Part shown: positions 9,174-16,762 of the stretch, piece after piece
Layout: each line of letters starts with the position of its first letter
Numbering within the stretch: the stretch's first letter is position 1
Source: Deltaproteobacteria bacterium
Lineage (GTDB): Bacteria > Desulfobacterota > GWC2-55-46
Reading direction: 5' to 3'
Assembly: GCA_016182655.1 (NCBI GenBank)
Contig: JACPGB010000047.1
Coordinates: 140,972 to 204,971 of the forward strand
Length of the DNA: 64,000 bases
Notes under the pieces: generated by a model
Told to the model about the DNA's origin: nothing
What the model saw: the letters and a program-made list of their open reading frames with translations, nothing else
Databases searched by the model: none
Position numbers and translations under genes: made by a program

Positions 9174-9638
9174 TTATTTCCTGAACTCCCCGTGGCACAT
9201 GACGCACCCGTCGATGAGCCTCTTTGTGAACGAGGCCATCATCTTCCCGTCGTCCCTTTCGGCGGCCTTGGCAAGGGCCTCGAGCTCCCCGTGGAACTCT
9301 TTGTCGAACTTCTCGAATTCCTTGACTTTTTGAGGGTTCCTCGGCAATTTTATCTCGCCTGCGTGAAGGGCGTGCTGTGTCTTCTCCATCGAGCCGTGGA
9401 GCGTCTCTATCGCCGAGAGCACCCTGTGTCCGTCGCCGACCGCCACACCCGAGACGATCTCCCTGAATGCCGCGTCCAGCGCCCTCATCTCCTCTATAAG
9501 AGGGTTGGCCGACGGCTGTGTTGCCGCCTTTTCATGGTGCTTTGAGTTCGCGTGATTGTGCTCCGCGGACCCCGCGCCCGCTGTCATAAGGCATAACGCT
9601 ACGATGACGAGTCCCGCGAGTTTAATAAGGTTTTTCAT
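9174..9638 (-). CDS. Small secreted c-type cytochrome (monoheme, C-terminal CxxCH)
   Basis: This is a 154-residue exported protein. An N-terminal hydrophobic signal (KLAGLVIVALCLMTAGAGSA) is followed by a His-rich stretch (AEHNHANSKHHEK), a helical region and a C-terminal heme-binding CVMCH just before the end. A single CxxCH at the C-terminus of a helical domain resembles class II (cytochrome c'-like) cytochromes, so a periplasmic electron-transfer or gas-ligand role is inferred. The ATG at 9638 was chosen because GGGGAGGGG lies just upstream; a longer in-frame start adds an unconserved leader. The histidine-rich segment could bind additional metal. The gene stands alone between typA and a region of unknown content (9675-9909, no gene seen). 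Confidence 0.75.
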   Translation of the reverse strand: MKNLIKLAGLVIVALCLMTAGAGSAEHNHANSKHHEKAATQPSANPLIEEMRALDAAFREIVSGVAVGDGHRVLSAIETLHGSMEKTQHALHAGEIKLPRNPQKVKEFEKFDKEFHGELEALAKAAERDDGKMMASFTKRLIDGCVMCHGEFRK

Positions 9639-9909
9639 ATCCCCTCCCCTGTTGCCATCTCTTAAGCCCATCATATACCGCTCATTATACGCGCAAAATG
9701 ACTATTATCAACCGCGCCGGAGAGCTCGACCCTTAAGGCCTTTGAGGCTGAACGAGACCGAGGTCTGGAAACCGTCGGTCTCGTCAGAATCGTTAAGCGA
9801 GGTTATGGCAAGTCGGGCGCGGCGAAGCGCTCCTATAGAAGGCGCGGCGCGGGAGAAGATACGAGCGGGCCCCTCCGACGCGTTGAGTTCGAAAAACCTT
9901 ACGGACGGG

Positions 9910-10119
9910 TCAACGGGCGGGTCTTGCCTCGCAACAGCTCCTCACGCCGAGCGCCTTCAATATCTGCATCATGAGGCACCAATTGGTAAAAAAAGACTGA
10001 ATGAGGTTCAATCCGACGAACCCGGTAAAGAGGAGCCAGTACTCGGAGTGGTATCTCGATAAGATGAGAGAGGCTATGATGAATATGCCCGCGATGAGCC
10101 TTAATGTTTTTTCAAGCAT
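9910..10119 (-). CDS. DUF2892 (YgaP-like) inner membrane protein
   Basis: This 69-residue protein has two hydrophobic helices (about 6-23 and 27-48) and the pattern LFTGFVGLNLIQSFFTNWC, typical of the DUF2892 membrane module found alone or fused to rhodanese domains in YgaP. The cysteines CCEA near the C-terminus could bind sulfur or metal, but that is not established. A strong ribosome site GGAGGAGG precedes the ATG. It lies 12 bp downstream of an ArsR-family regulator gene, so the two form an operon. A common arrangement in sulfur or metal stress operons is regulator plus small membrane protein. Function remains open. Confidence 0.75.
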   Translation of the reverse strand: MLEKTLRLIAGIFIIASLILSRYHSEYWLLFTGFVGLNLIQSFFTNWCLMMQILKALGVRSCCEARPAR

Positions 10120-10131
10120 GGTGTCCTCCTC

Positions 10132-10455
10132 CTACTTTTTGATGCGCCTGGCGAGCTTTTCGCCGTCCGCGAGCTGTTCCATGAGGACAGCCTTCATGAG
10201 CGCGCAGGCCTCGATGATCTTGGGGTTGTTGATGCGGTAGTAGATGTTTACGCCTTCGCGGCGGGTGGCTACGACTTTCCTCTGGCGTAGCACCGCGAGG
10301 TGCTGTGAGACGTTCGCCTTGGTGATGCCGAGCCTGTCCACGAGGTCTCCGACCGAAAGCTCGCCGTCTTTAAGCGCGGCGATTATCTCGAGCCTCTTGG
10401 GGTTCGAGAGCGTCTTGCATATTTCCGCCTGAAGCTCGAATATCTCCTTTTTCAT
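10132..10455 (-). CDS. ArsR/SmtB-family winged-helix transcriptional regulator
   Basis: This is a 107-residue winged-helix repressor. The helix-turn-helix is ELSVGDLVDRLGITKANVSQ (about residues 32-51), followed by HLAVLRQRKVVATRREG and the wing NIYYRI. The recognition-helix cysteine pair (CVC) of arsenic/cadmium sensors is absent. C-terminal Cys85 (EACALM) is single, so the signal may be thiol or redox chemistry, or a different metal. It is the promoter-proximal gene of a two-gene operon with the DUF2892 protein and probably represses it. The 5' region carries a candidate operator. Confidence 0.88.
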   Translation of the reverse strand: MKKEIFELQAEICKTLSNPKRLEIIAALKDGELSVGDLVDRLGITKANVSQHLAVLRQRKVVATRREGVNIYYRINNPKIIEACALMKAVLMEQLADGEKLARRIKK

Positions 10456-10492
10456 ATTTGCATTATTGCGAAATATTGAAACAATGTCAAGG
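10456..10492 (-). promoter_or_regulatory. Candidate operator upstream of the ArsR-family gene
   Basis: Directly upstream of the start codon the sequence is A/T-rich with an imperfect dyad, ATTGCG..(A/T)..CAAT, inside TTATTGCGAAATATTGAAAC. ArsR-type repressors commonly bind such A/T-rich inverted repeats over their own promoter. Neighbouring intergenic DNA is GC-rich by comparison. The assignment rests on position and symmetry only. Confidence 0.35.
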
Positions 10493-10619
10493 GGAAAGTT
10501 GGGGTGGTGAAAAATGAATGGGGTTTACAGGGACCGGCTTTTATACGGATGTTCGATAGGCGGGACTAAGCGAGCCCCGCCTCTTTTGGCGTCGGAAATG
10601 AAGTGAGCGAAAGGCTATC

Positions 10620-11471
10620 CTACACAGCCCCTTGCGCCGAGAACCGCGCCTGGACCGAGAGTATCCTCTCGACGGTCTCGGCGTCGGCCTTGTACGGCTC
10701 TACCGGTAGCTCGGGAGCGGTAAGGAGGTGTGTGGCCGCGAAGGGGGTCGCCTCAACCTTCATGTTATAGGCCTTGACGAATAGCGGCTCGAGGTTGACG
10801 ACGTCCTTGGCGTTGTAGGCAAGTAGCGTTTCAAGGGCCTTGCGGTCCTTATTTCTTCTAAAGTCCCTCCAGAGAAGCACCGCCGAGTAGCCGTCCACGC
10901 CTTTGAGGCCGCCCCGGTCGATACCGAGCGTCTTCTCACAGCCCTTGAGCCCGCCGCGAAGCCCCAGGTCTTTAAGGATAAACCTGAGATCGATGTGCGG
11001 GATGTGCGAGAGGCTTATGCGCATGTGGGACTCTATGAAGGGGATGTCGAAGCACTTGCCGTTATACGTGACGATGAGACCGAACCCTTCTATGTCCCTT
11101 TTGAAGGCGTCGAGGTTTTCGCCCCTGACGTATGAACGCACGCCAGAGCCGTCATATAATGAAATGGCGGTTATGTAGCCGCGCTCCCCTACGAACCCGT
11201 TTGTCTCTATGTCGATGTAGGCGACGTTATTTCTAAAATCCGGAAATAGCCTCCAGTGCTCCCTCGGGGCGAGGCGATTCATAAACCATGAGAGGTCACG
11301 GGCTTCAAAGCGCTCCAGGGAGGAGGTGACCGTTTCCTTTATGTGCCGTCTTGAAAGGCACGGCTCCCTGGCGTCGAGACACGCCTCCCATGAAAGTATC
11401 CCTTTTTCCCAGAACCTGCGCTCGGATTTCGGCCCCACCCCCGGGATGTGGCAAAATGTATTTTTAAGCAC
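10620..11471 (-). CDS. RNase H-like exonuclease (YprB family)
   Basis: The 283-residue protein carries the DEDD exonuclease fold of the YprB/RNase_H_2 family. The acidic residues are in place: DIETNG (Asp87 and Glu89), TYNGKCFDIPF (Asp142) and AYNAKDVVNL (Asp223). An N-terminal segment with HIPGVGPKSERRFW looks like a helix-hairpin-helix-like DNA/RNA contact. The family is predicted to trim nucleic acids 3' to 5' but is poorly characterised. The gene is monocistronic and divergent from the asparaginase gene at 11584; the 112 bp between them must hold both promoters. Confidence 0.85.
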   Translation of the reverse strand: MLKNTFCHIPGVGPKSERRFWEKGILSWEACLDAREPCLSRRHIKETVTSSLERFEARDLSWFMNRLAPREHWRLFPDFRNNVAYIDIETNGFVGERGYITAISLYDGSGVRSYVRGENLDAFKRDIEGFGLIVTYNGKCFDIPFIESHMRISLSHIPHIDLRFILKDLGLRGGLKGCEKTLGIDRGGLKGVDGYSAVLLWRDFRRNKDRKALETLLAYNAKDVVNLEPLFVKAYNMKVEATPFAATHLLTAPELPVEPYKADAETVERILSVQARFSAQGAV

Positions 11472-11583
11472 TCGAAGACCCGCCCTTCAAAATACCTTGT
11501 TCTGGGCATTCTAACACAAAAAACCGGATAAACATACGATATAGTATATCGAAGAGCCAATTACAACAAAACCGGGGGTCTTG

Positions 11584-12462
11584 ATGTTATTGATCGCGCA
11601 TGGGGGCGCGGGCGGGAGAAAGCCCACAAAAACAGCCCTTAAAAAGATAAAAGAGGCGTTGAAGGCCGGATACTCGATACTCGAAGGCAAGGGAAGCGCC
11701 CTTGCCTCGATAATCGAAACCATCGCTATCCTCGAAGACTCGGGCCTTTTCAACGCCGGCACAGGCGCAAACCTCCAGCTCGACGGGGTACGGAGGCTGG
11801 ACGCCGCGGTAATGGAGGGGGCAAGGCTTGAAGCAGGCTCGGTCATCGGGCTCGAAGGCTACAAAAACCCGATACGGGCCGCCGAGATCGTGATGGAGTC
11901 TCCCCACAAGATACTCACGAACATAGGGGCAAAGGTGCTGTCTTTTGCCTACGACCTCGAACCGATGCCCGAGCTCGACGAAAAAACCCTCGCGAGGCTG
12001 AAAAGGCTAAAGGCCGGAGAGCACGAGCTCGTCGAGATATTCAAGAAACACTTCTCGACCGTGGGAGCGGTGGCGATTGACAGGGACGGGGACCTCGCCG
12101 CAGGCTCGTCAACCGGGGGTGTGGCCCTGATGCTCCCGGGCAGGGTCGGAGATACGCCCATCATAGGCGCCGGGGTTTACGCCGATAACGCGACCGGGGC
12201 CGTGGCCTGCACAGGCAAGGGGGAGGACATAATAAGGGTATGCCTCGCCAAGGAGGCCTCCATGAGGATGTGCGGCTCAGCCCCGATACCGGCCGCGCGC
12301 GGGGCGCTTAAAAAAATACTCTCCATTGGCGGCGAGGCAGGGCTCATAGCGATAAAAAGGACCGGGGCCTTTGCCATCATGCACACGACCGCGTATATGG
12401 CCAGCGGATACACGAACGGGAAAGAGGTCGTCGTGAAAGAGGGGTTTACGATGGTGAAATGA
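11584..12462 (+). CDS. Isoaspartyl peptidase / L-asparaginase (Ntn hydrolase)
   Basis: This 292-residue protein belongs to the N-terminal nucleophile asparaginase-2 family, which self-cleaves to expose a threonine and hydrolyses isoaspartyl dipeptides, asparagine or glycosyl-asparagine. Signatures are MLLIAHGGAG at the start, FNAGTGANLQLDG (about 56-68), the autocleavage site before Thr159 (HFSTVGAVAID) and GSSTGGVALMLPGRVGDTPI. The residue before the nucleophile is Ser rather than the usual Gly or Asp. The ATG at 11584 was chosen; a TTG 3 bases earlier is equally close to the GGGGG ribosome site. The 3' end overlaps the convergent DUF1992 gene by 17 bp. Confidence 0.9.
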   Translation: MLLIAHGGAGGRKPTKTALKKIKEALKAGYSILEGKGSALASIIETIAILEDSGLFNAGTGANLQLDGVRRLDAAVMEGARLEAGSVIGLEGYKNPIRAAEIVMESPHKILTNIGAKVLSFAYDLEPMPELDEKTLARLKRLKAGEHELVEIFKKHFSTVGAVAIDRDGDLAAGSSTGGVALMLPGRVGDTPIIGAGVYADNATGAVACTGKGEDIIRVCLAKEASMRMCGSAPIPAARGALKKILSIGGEAGLIAIKRTGAFAIMHTTAYMASGYTNGKEVVVKEGFTMVK

Positions 12463-12880
12463 GGCTTAGCCCCCTCTCCCCTTGCGGGAGAGGGCGGGGG
12501 TGAGGGGTAAAATTTCCGCGCGAGGTCAGTTTTTCAAAGACCTTCTCCGAATAACTCTCTTCTACGTTGATGGGCCTTTTCATCCGCATGTTGAACTTCA
12601 TGAGCTTGTAGTTGAGCTCCCGCATTTTCGCTACCTTCCCCTCGCCTTCGTCCATGACGGCTATCAGGTCCCTTAACGCCATTATCTCTTTTTTAAGCTC
12701 GAGCTCGGGCGGTATGCACCCGGCGTTCCTGAGTATCTTCATGGAGAGTCTCTGGTCCTCGGGGACGAGTGAGTCGTCCTCGAATACCAGGGGCTTTCCT
12801 CTGCCGGGAAGGTCTGTTAACTCCCCGCGCCCAAGCGCCTCTTTTATGCGCTCTTCCGCTATGCGCGCGAATATCTCCAT
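12446..12880 (-). CDS. DUF1992 (DnaJC28 conserved-domain) protein with repeat-derived tail
   Basis: The first 120 or so residues match the DUF1992 domain found in DnaJC28 homologues: FARIAEERIKEALGRGELTD, LPGRGKPL, and SMKILRNAGCIPPELELKKE. Bacterial members are soluble and of unknown function. The last 20 residues (TPHPRPLPQGERG and following) are not part of the domain. They are encoded by a dispersed CTCTCCCCTTGCGGGAGAG hairpin repeat that has replaced or extended the native C-terminus. The stop overlaps the end of the convergent asparaginase gene. The start ATG overlaps the last base of the bcp stop region upstream on the same strand, so the genes are translationally coupled. Confidence 0.85.
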   Translation of the reverse strand: MEIFARIAEERIKEALGRGELTDLPGRGKPLVFEDDSLVPEDQRLSMKILRNAGCIPPELELKKEIMALRDLIAVMDEGEGKVAKMRELNYKLMKFNMRMKRPINVEESYSEKVFEKLTSRGNFTPHPRPLPQGERGLSLISPS

Positions 12881-13356
12881 CAGATCGACCCCATTACCTC
12901 GTCCACATGCCCGTCTACTCTTACGGACCTCCAGACCTTCTTTATAACGCCATTTTCATCGATAAGGAAAGTCGAACGGATAATCCCCTTTACGGTCTTG
13001 CCGTACATCTTCTTATCGCCATAAGCGCCGTAGTCCTCGGCCGTCTTTCTCTCCAGGTCGCTAAGGAGCGGAAAGGGTAGCCCCTCTTTTTCGCGGAACC
13101 TCTTGTGTGAGGCGATGCTGTCCGGGCTCACGCCGACTACAATTACGCCCTTCTTAAGGAGCCGCGCCATGTTGTCCCTGAAAGAGCAGGCCTCCCTGGT
13201 GCACCCGGGGGTCGAGTCCTTCGGATAAAAATAGAGGACAAGGGCCCTGCCGCGAAAGTCTTCTAACGAATACGCCCTCTCCTCGCCGTTCTCGTCAAGC
13301 CCCGGTAATCGAAAGTCGGGTGCTATATCGTCCTCTGAAGGCAATCCCTTTGACAT
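12880..13356 (-). CDS. bcp: Thioredoxin-dependent peroxiredoxin, BCP/PrxQ type
   Basis: BCP reduces hydrogen peroxide and organic hydroperoxides using thioredoxin. The motif STPGCTREACSFRD holds the peroxidatic Cys52 and a resolving Cys57 five residues later, as in atypical 2-Cys E. coli Bcp. The flanking LYFYPKDSTPG, VVGVSPDS and FPLLSDLERK are also family patterns. The ATG at 13356 was selected because GAGAGG lies 8 bases upstream; a GTG nine bases earlier overlaps the preceding stop. The gene sits in a tight minus-strand operon: RCC1 lipoprotein, cupin, bcp, DUF1992. Confidence 0.95.
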   Translation of the reverse strand: MSKGLPSEDDIAPDFRLPGLDENGEERAYSLEDFRGRALVLYFYPKDSTPGCTREACSFRDNMARLLKKGVIVVGVSPDSIASHKRFREKEGLPFPLLSDLERKTAEDYGAYGDKKMYGKTVKGIIRSTFLIDENGVIKKVWRSVRVDGHVDEVMGSI

Positions 13357-13361
13357 ATGCT

Positions 13362-13691
13362 TCACCTCTCAACGAGCATAAATAAGAGCTCTGTTTCGGA
13401 GACGACCGTTTCAATCGAGTGCGTCTCTTTGGGCTCTACCACCAGGCACGAGCCCTTTTCGAGCAAGACCTCCTCCCCCTCGACCCTGAATACTATCTCG
13501 CCCTTTATGCAGTAGAAGACCTCGAAGGCGTCCTCATGCGAGTGCGCAAAGGCCGTGTCTCCGGGCCTGAATATTGCCTGGCTCAAGTGCTTCATGCACG
13601 ATACCGGCTCCTCGACAAGCACCTTTTTGAGGAGCGCGGGGTTGTGCCTTATGGGCGTAAGTCTTGAGGTTTTAAGGCTTGAGCGCCTCAT
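13362..13691 (-). CDS. Single-domain cupin protein
   Basis: This 109-residue protein is a single beta-barrel cupin. Motif 1 is GDTAFAHSHEDAFEVFYCIKG, with metal ligands His50, His52 and Glu57. Motif 2 (PKETHSI) supplies His91. Such small cupins bind a divalent metal and either sense or convert small molecules; the substrate cannot be read from sequence. It is preceded by the RCC1-lipoprotein gene with a 6 bp gap and its stop lies 5 bases before the bcp start, so the operon is strongly coupled. Pairing with a peroxiredoxin suggests, but does not show, a role in oxidative or metal stress. Confidence 0.85.
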   Translation of the reverse strand: MRRSSLKTSRLTPIRHNPALLKKVLVEEPVSCMKHLSQAIFRPGDTAFAHSHEDAFEVFYCIKGEIVFRVEGEEVLLEKGSCLVVEPKETHSIETVVSETELLFMLVER

Positions 13692-13697
13692 TCAGAC

Positions 13698-14918
13698 CTA
13701 CTCGACCTCGACGGGCGTGGGCGAGTCTATCCCTGTGCCGTCGCCGAGCTGGCCGTAGGTGTTGAGGCCCCAGCACTTCGCGCTCGCGTTCGATATGCGC
13801 GCGCACGAATGGAAGAGCCCGGCATCCAGCGCAGTCGCGTTCGTCACCCCTGAGGCCGATACCGGAACTATCGTCGAAGTCGAGGACCCGCCTATGCCCG
13901 GGGATGTGAAGGCGATGTTAGAACCGTTCCCGAGCTGTCCGAAGGCGTTCTCGCCCCAGCAACGGACCCTCCCGTCCGCGATGATGGCGCAGGTGTGGTC
14001 CCCGCCTGCGGCGACCGCCGTCGCCGTGGTTATAGAGGACGATGCCGCTACGACCGGGGTAGATGAGATGGTGATGTTCACAAGAGGGCTTAAGGTAATA
14101 AGCGTCCAGGAGACCCCGAGCTGTCCGCTCGTGTTGTCCCCCCAACACTTGATCGTGCCGTTTGAAATGACGGCGCATGTGTGGTTCGCGCCTGCTGAGA
14201 CCTGAGTGGAACCTGTGAGGTCCTGGACGGCCACGGGCGCGTTGGTGTTGGTGATGGTCCCATTCCCGAGCTGTCCGAAGGCGTTCTCGCCCCAGCAACG
14301 CACCGTGCCGTCAATAAGATGCGCGCAGGTATGGTTGCCGCCGGCCGAAACCGTCTCGGCACTGGTTATAGACGAGACCTGTACGGGTATCGACGAATTC
14401 GTGGTCGTGGAATTACCAAGCTGGCCCGACGAGTTCGACCCCCAGCAAAAGACTGTGCCGTCTTCAAGGACCGCGCAGGTGTGGTCGCCCCCGGCAGAGA
14501 CCGAGACCGCGTTCGCTACACCTATTGGCGTAACCGGGGTAGTCGAGCTCGAATTCGACGCGTTCCCGAGCTGTCCGCTCGAATTATCTCCCCAGCACCG
14601 GAGCGTGCCGTCCGATGATCTCGCGCAGGTGTGCCCACCTCCTCCGGTCATCTCGGCTACACTTGAGAGCCCCGTCACCTCCACCGGCACGAGGGATTGT
14701 ATCGGGGTAGTGTTCCCCAACTGCCCGTTATTGTTTCTCCCCCAGCACTCGGCAAGGCCGTCAGAAAGCGGAGAGCAGGAGTGCGAGTCGCCGAGGGCAA
14801 TGGAAGCCGCCTTTGTCGATGTCCCGGTCTCGATGTTCGTCTGCTCTATGTCGCCGCAGGCGGCAAGAAGGCATCCAACGGCCAAGGGTACGATAAACCT
14901 CGCGAAAATAGATCTCAT
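13698..14918 (-). CDS. Lipoprotein with seven RCC1-like repeats
   Basis: The 406-residue protein begins with a lipoprotein signal whose lipobox is LLAAC, with Cys21 as the lipidation site. The rest consists of seven RCC1-type repeats, each around 50 residues with the pattern H(T/S)CA...DGTVRCWGxNxxGQLGN. They would form one seven-bladed propeller on the cell surface or periplasmic face. Every blade carries a Cys pair (HTCA and RCWG) that could form a disulfide. Ser/Thr-rich linkers separate blades. The ATG at 14918 places the signal peptide correctly; an in-frame extension upstream adds residues before it. It is the first gene of the cupin-bcp-DUF1992 operon. The ligand is unknown. Confidence 0.88.
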   Translation of the reverse strand: MRSIFARFIVPLAVGCLLAACGDIEQTNIETGTSTKAASIALGDSHSCSPLSDGLAECWGRNNNGQLGNTTPIQSLVPVEVTGLSSVAEMTGGGGHTCARSSDGTLRCWGDNSSGQLGNASNSSSTTPVTPIGVANAVSVSAGGDHTCAVLEDGTVFCWGSNSSGQLGNSTTTNSSIPVQVSSITSAETVSAGGNHTCAHLIDGTVRCWGENAFGQLGNGTITNTNAPVAVQDLTGSTQVSAGANHTCAVISNGTIKCWGDNTSGQLGVSWTLITLSPLVNITISSTPVVAASSSITTATAVAAGGDHTCAIIADGRVRCWGENAFGQLGNGSNIAFTSPGIGGSSTSTIVPVSASGVTNATALDAGLFHSCARISNASAKCWGLNTYGQLGDGTGIDSPTPVEVE

Positions 14919-15112
14919 GGGGCCCCCGGAAGAGTAAATAGATGAAAGTATCGCTCTAAAAAAAAGTAATGTCAATAGACCCCTGGCCGAAAAAAATGGC
15001 GCGTCCAGCCATATAAGGCAATATAAAGCCCGGACAAGCCCGGTTCTATTTGACTTTTGGGGAGTTATTCTGTTATTTTAGAAATATTGAAGCCTTAGGA
15101 GCGCCTTCAGGG

Positions 15113-16513
15113 ATGAGCAAGGGCAGGGTTCTCGTAGTAGACGACGATGCATTTTTCAGGGTCCTCTGCTCGGATATACTTACGAGCGGGGGATTTTTCG
15201 TCAAGACCGCCACAACGGGGGTCGAGGCGGTGAATATCGTCGAGAACGAACCCATAGACATCGTCGTAACCGACCTCGTCATGCCGGATATGGACGGCAT
15301 GGAGGTCCTGCAACGCACAAAACAGCACAACACCCTCATTGACGTAATAGTCGTCACCGGCCACGGCTCCATAGAGACGGCCATCGCCGCCTTGAAGACC
15401 GGGGCCTTCGACTACATCAGAAAACCGCTCAACGAAGACGAGCTCCTCCACACGGTCACAAGCTGCATGGAGAAGAAAAAACTCCTTGAAGAGAACCAGG
15501 AGATGAGGCAATCGCTCAAACTCTTCGAGGTCTCGAGGGCCGTCACCGCCACCCTCGACATAAGCAAGCTCTACAACGTAACGCTCGACGCCCTCCTCCA
15601 GATCGTCCCCGGCGAGGCAGGCATAATCTTCTTCTACGAAGAAGAGATGAAAAAACTCGAAATAAAATCGATAAGGCACCTCGGGCTCTACTCCGGAGAG
15701 CGCGTCGTCGAAGTCTTCAAGCACAAGTACGAAAGGGAACTTAAAGACCTCTCCAACATAAGCGTCATCTCCAGGGCGGAACTCAATACCGACGAAGAGG
15801 CGCTCTCCGACTTCAGCGCCTTCCTCCTCGCGCCGCTCGTGAAAGGCCAGTCCACCATAGGCTTCATCCTCATACTCAACAAGGGCGGGAAAGATGCCTA
15901 CTCGCTCCGCGAGATAAAGAACGCGACCTTCATCGTCGAGCACGCCGCCGGCGCGTTCGAAAACGCCCAGAAATACGCCGAAGCCAAGGAGATGGCCTTC
16001 ATCGATTCCCTCACGAACCTCTACAACGCCAAGTACCTCGACAACGCGCTTGATAAAGAGCTCAAACGCGCTGACAGGCTCATGATGCCCGTCACCGTCC
16101 TATTCCTCGACCTCGACAACTTCAAACGCATAAACGACCAGAACGACCACCTCATCGGAAGCCGCGTCCTCGTCGAAGTCGGGAAAATTCTCCTTAAATG
16201 CGTCCGCGAAGTCGATACGGTCATCCGGTACGGCGGCGACGAATATGTCGTGGTACTCGTCGACGCCGACTACGACGTCGCCATGCGCGTCGCCGAAAGG
16301 ATCAGACTCTCCATAGAGAAACACAGGTTCATCGAGGAAGACGGTCTCGACATCCATATAACCGCGTCCATCGGCATTGCCACCTACCCCATCCATACAA
16401 AAGACAAGAAAGAACTCTTGAAGATCGCGGATAAGGCCATGTACCGCGCAAAAGACCTCTCAAGAAATGTCGTCTACCTCGCCCCGGTCCCGGGCGCGCC
16501 TGCGAAGAAGTAG
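15113..16513 (+). CDS. Response regulator with GAF-like linker and GGDEF domain
   Basis: This 466-residue cytoplasmic protein is a PleD-like two-component diguanylate cyclase. The receiver (1-118) has the acidic pair DDD (10-12), phospho-acceptor Asp54 (VTDLVMPDMDG), Thr82 and Lys104 (RKPL). The middle (about 140-290) resembles a degenerate GAF domain. The GGDEF domain has DSLTNLYNAKYLD, DLDNFKRIND and the active-site YGGDEY near 373-378, with a conserved second half (ASIGIATYP, ADKAMYRAK). The allosteric I-site RxxD is not obvious before GGDEY. The ATG at 15113 begins at the receiver; an upstream in-frame start would add 21 non-conserved residues. No cognate kinase is adjacent. Expected output is c-di-GMP synthesis on phosphorylation. 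Confidence 0.93.
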   Translation: MSKGRVLVVDDDAFFRVLCSDILTSGGFFVKTATTGVEAVNIVENEPIDIVVTDLVMPDMDGMEVLQRTKQHNTLIDVIVVTGHGSIETAIAALKTGAFDYIRKPLNEDELLHTVTSCMEKKKLLEENQEMRQSLKLFEVSRAVTATLDISKLYNVTLDALLQIVPGEAGIIFFYEEEMKKLEIKSIRHLGLYSGERVVEVFKHKYERELKDLSNISVISRAELNTDEEALSDFSAFLLAPLVKGQSTIGFILILNKGGKDAYSLREIKNATFIVEHAAGAFENAQKYAEAKEMAFIDSLTNLYNAKYLDNALDKELKRADRLMMPVTVLFLDLDNFKRINDQNDHLIGSRVLVEVGKILLKCVREVDTVIRYGGDEYVVVLVDADYDVAMRVAERIRLSIEKHRFIEEDGLDIHITASIGIATYPIHTKDKKELLKIADKAMYRAKDLSRNVVYLAPVPGAPAKK

Positions 16514-16527
16514 CAGGATGAAGTACC

Positions 16528-16740
16528 CTGAGAGAAACTTTTTATAAAAAGTTTCTCTCAGACTCTCTTCAAAAATTTTTGGTTCTTCCCGAACAGACCC
16601 CCCCAAATACATTCAAAGGCTCTTTAGCTGATTGATTATCTGCATTGCTTTAATTCGGATGGGGGGGGTCTGTTCGGGAACTAAAAGTCTTTGAAGGGGG
16701 TCTGGGGGAAAGCTTTCTACAGAAAGTTTCCCCCAGAATA
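16528..16740. repeat. Composite inverted repeat with terminal T-type palindromes
   Basis: The left end (16528-16561) is a perfect 34 bp palindrome beginning CTGAGAGAAACTTTTTA. The right end (about 16706-16740) is a similar hairpin, CTGGGGGAAAGCTTTCT paired with AGAAAGTTTCCCCCAG. Inside these, TCCCGAACAGACCCCCCC (16587-16604) pairs exactly with its reverse complement (16662-16679), with further imperfect matching outward. The centre of about 57 bp is unique. The element fills the gap between two convergent genes and can terminate both. Confidence 0.8.
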
Positions 16741-16762
16741 CCTCAATCCTGCTAACTCCAGG

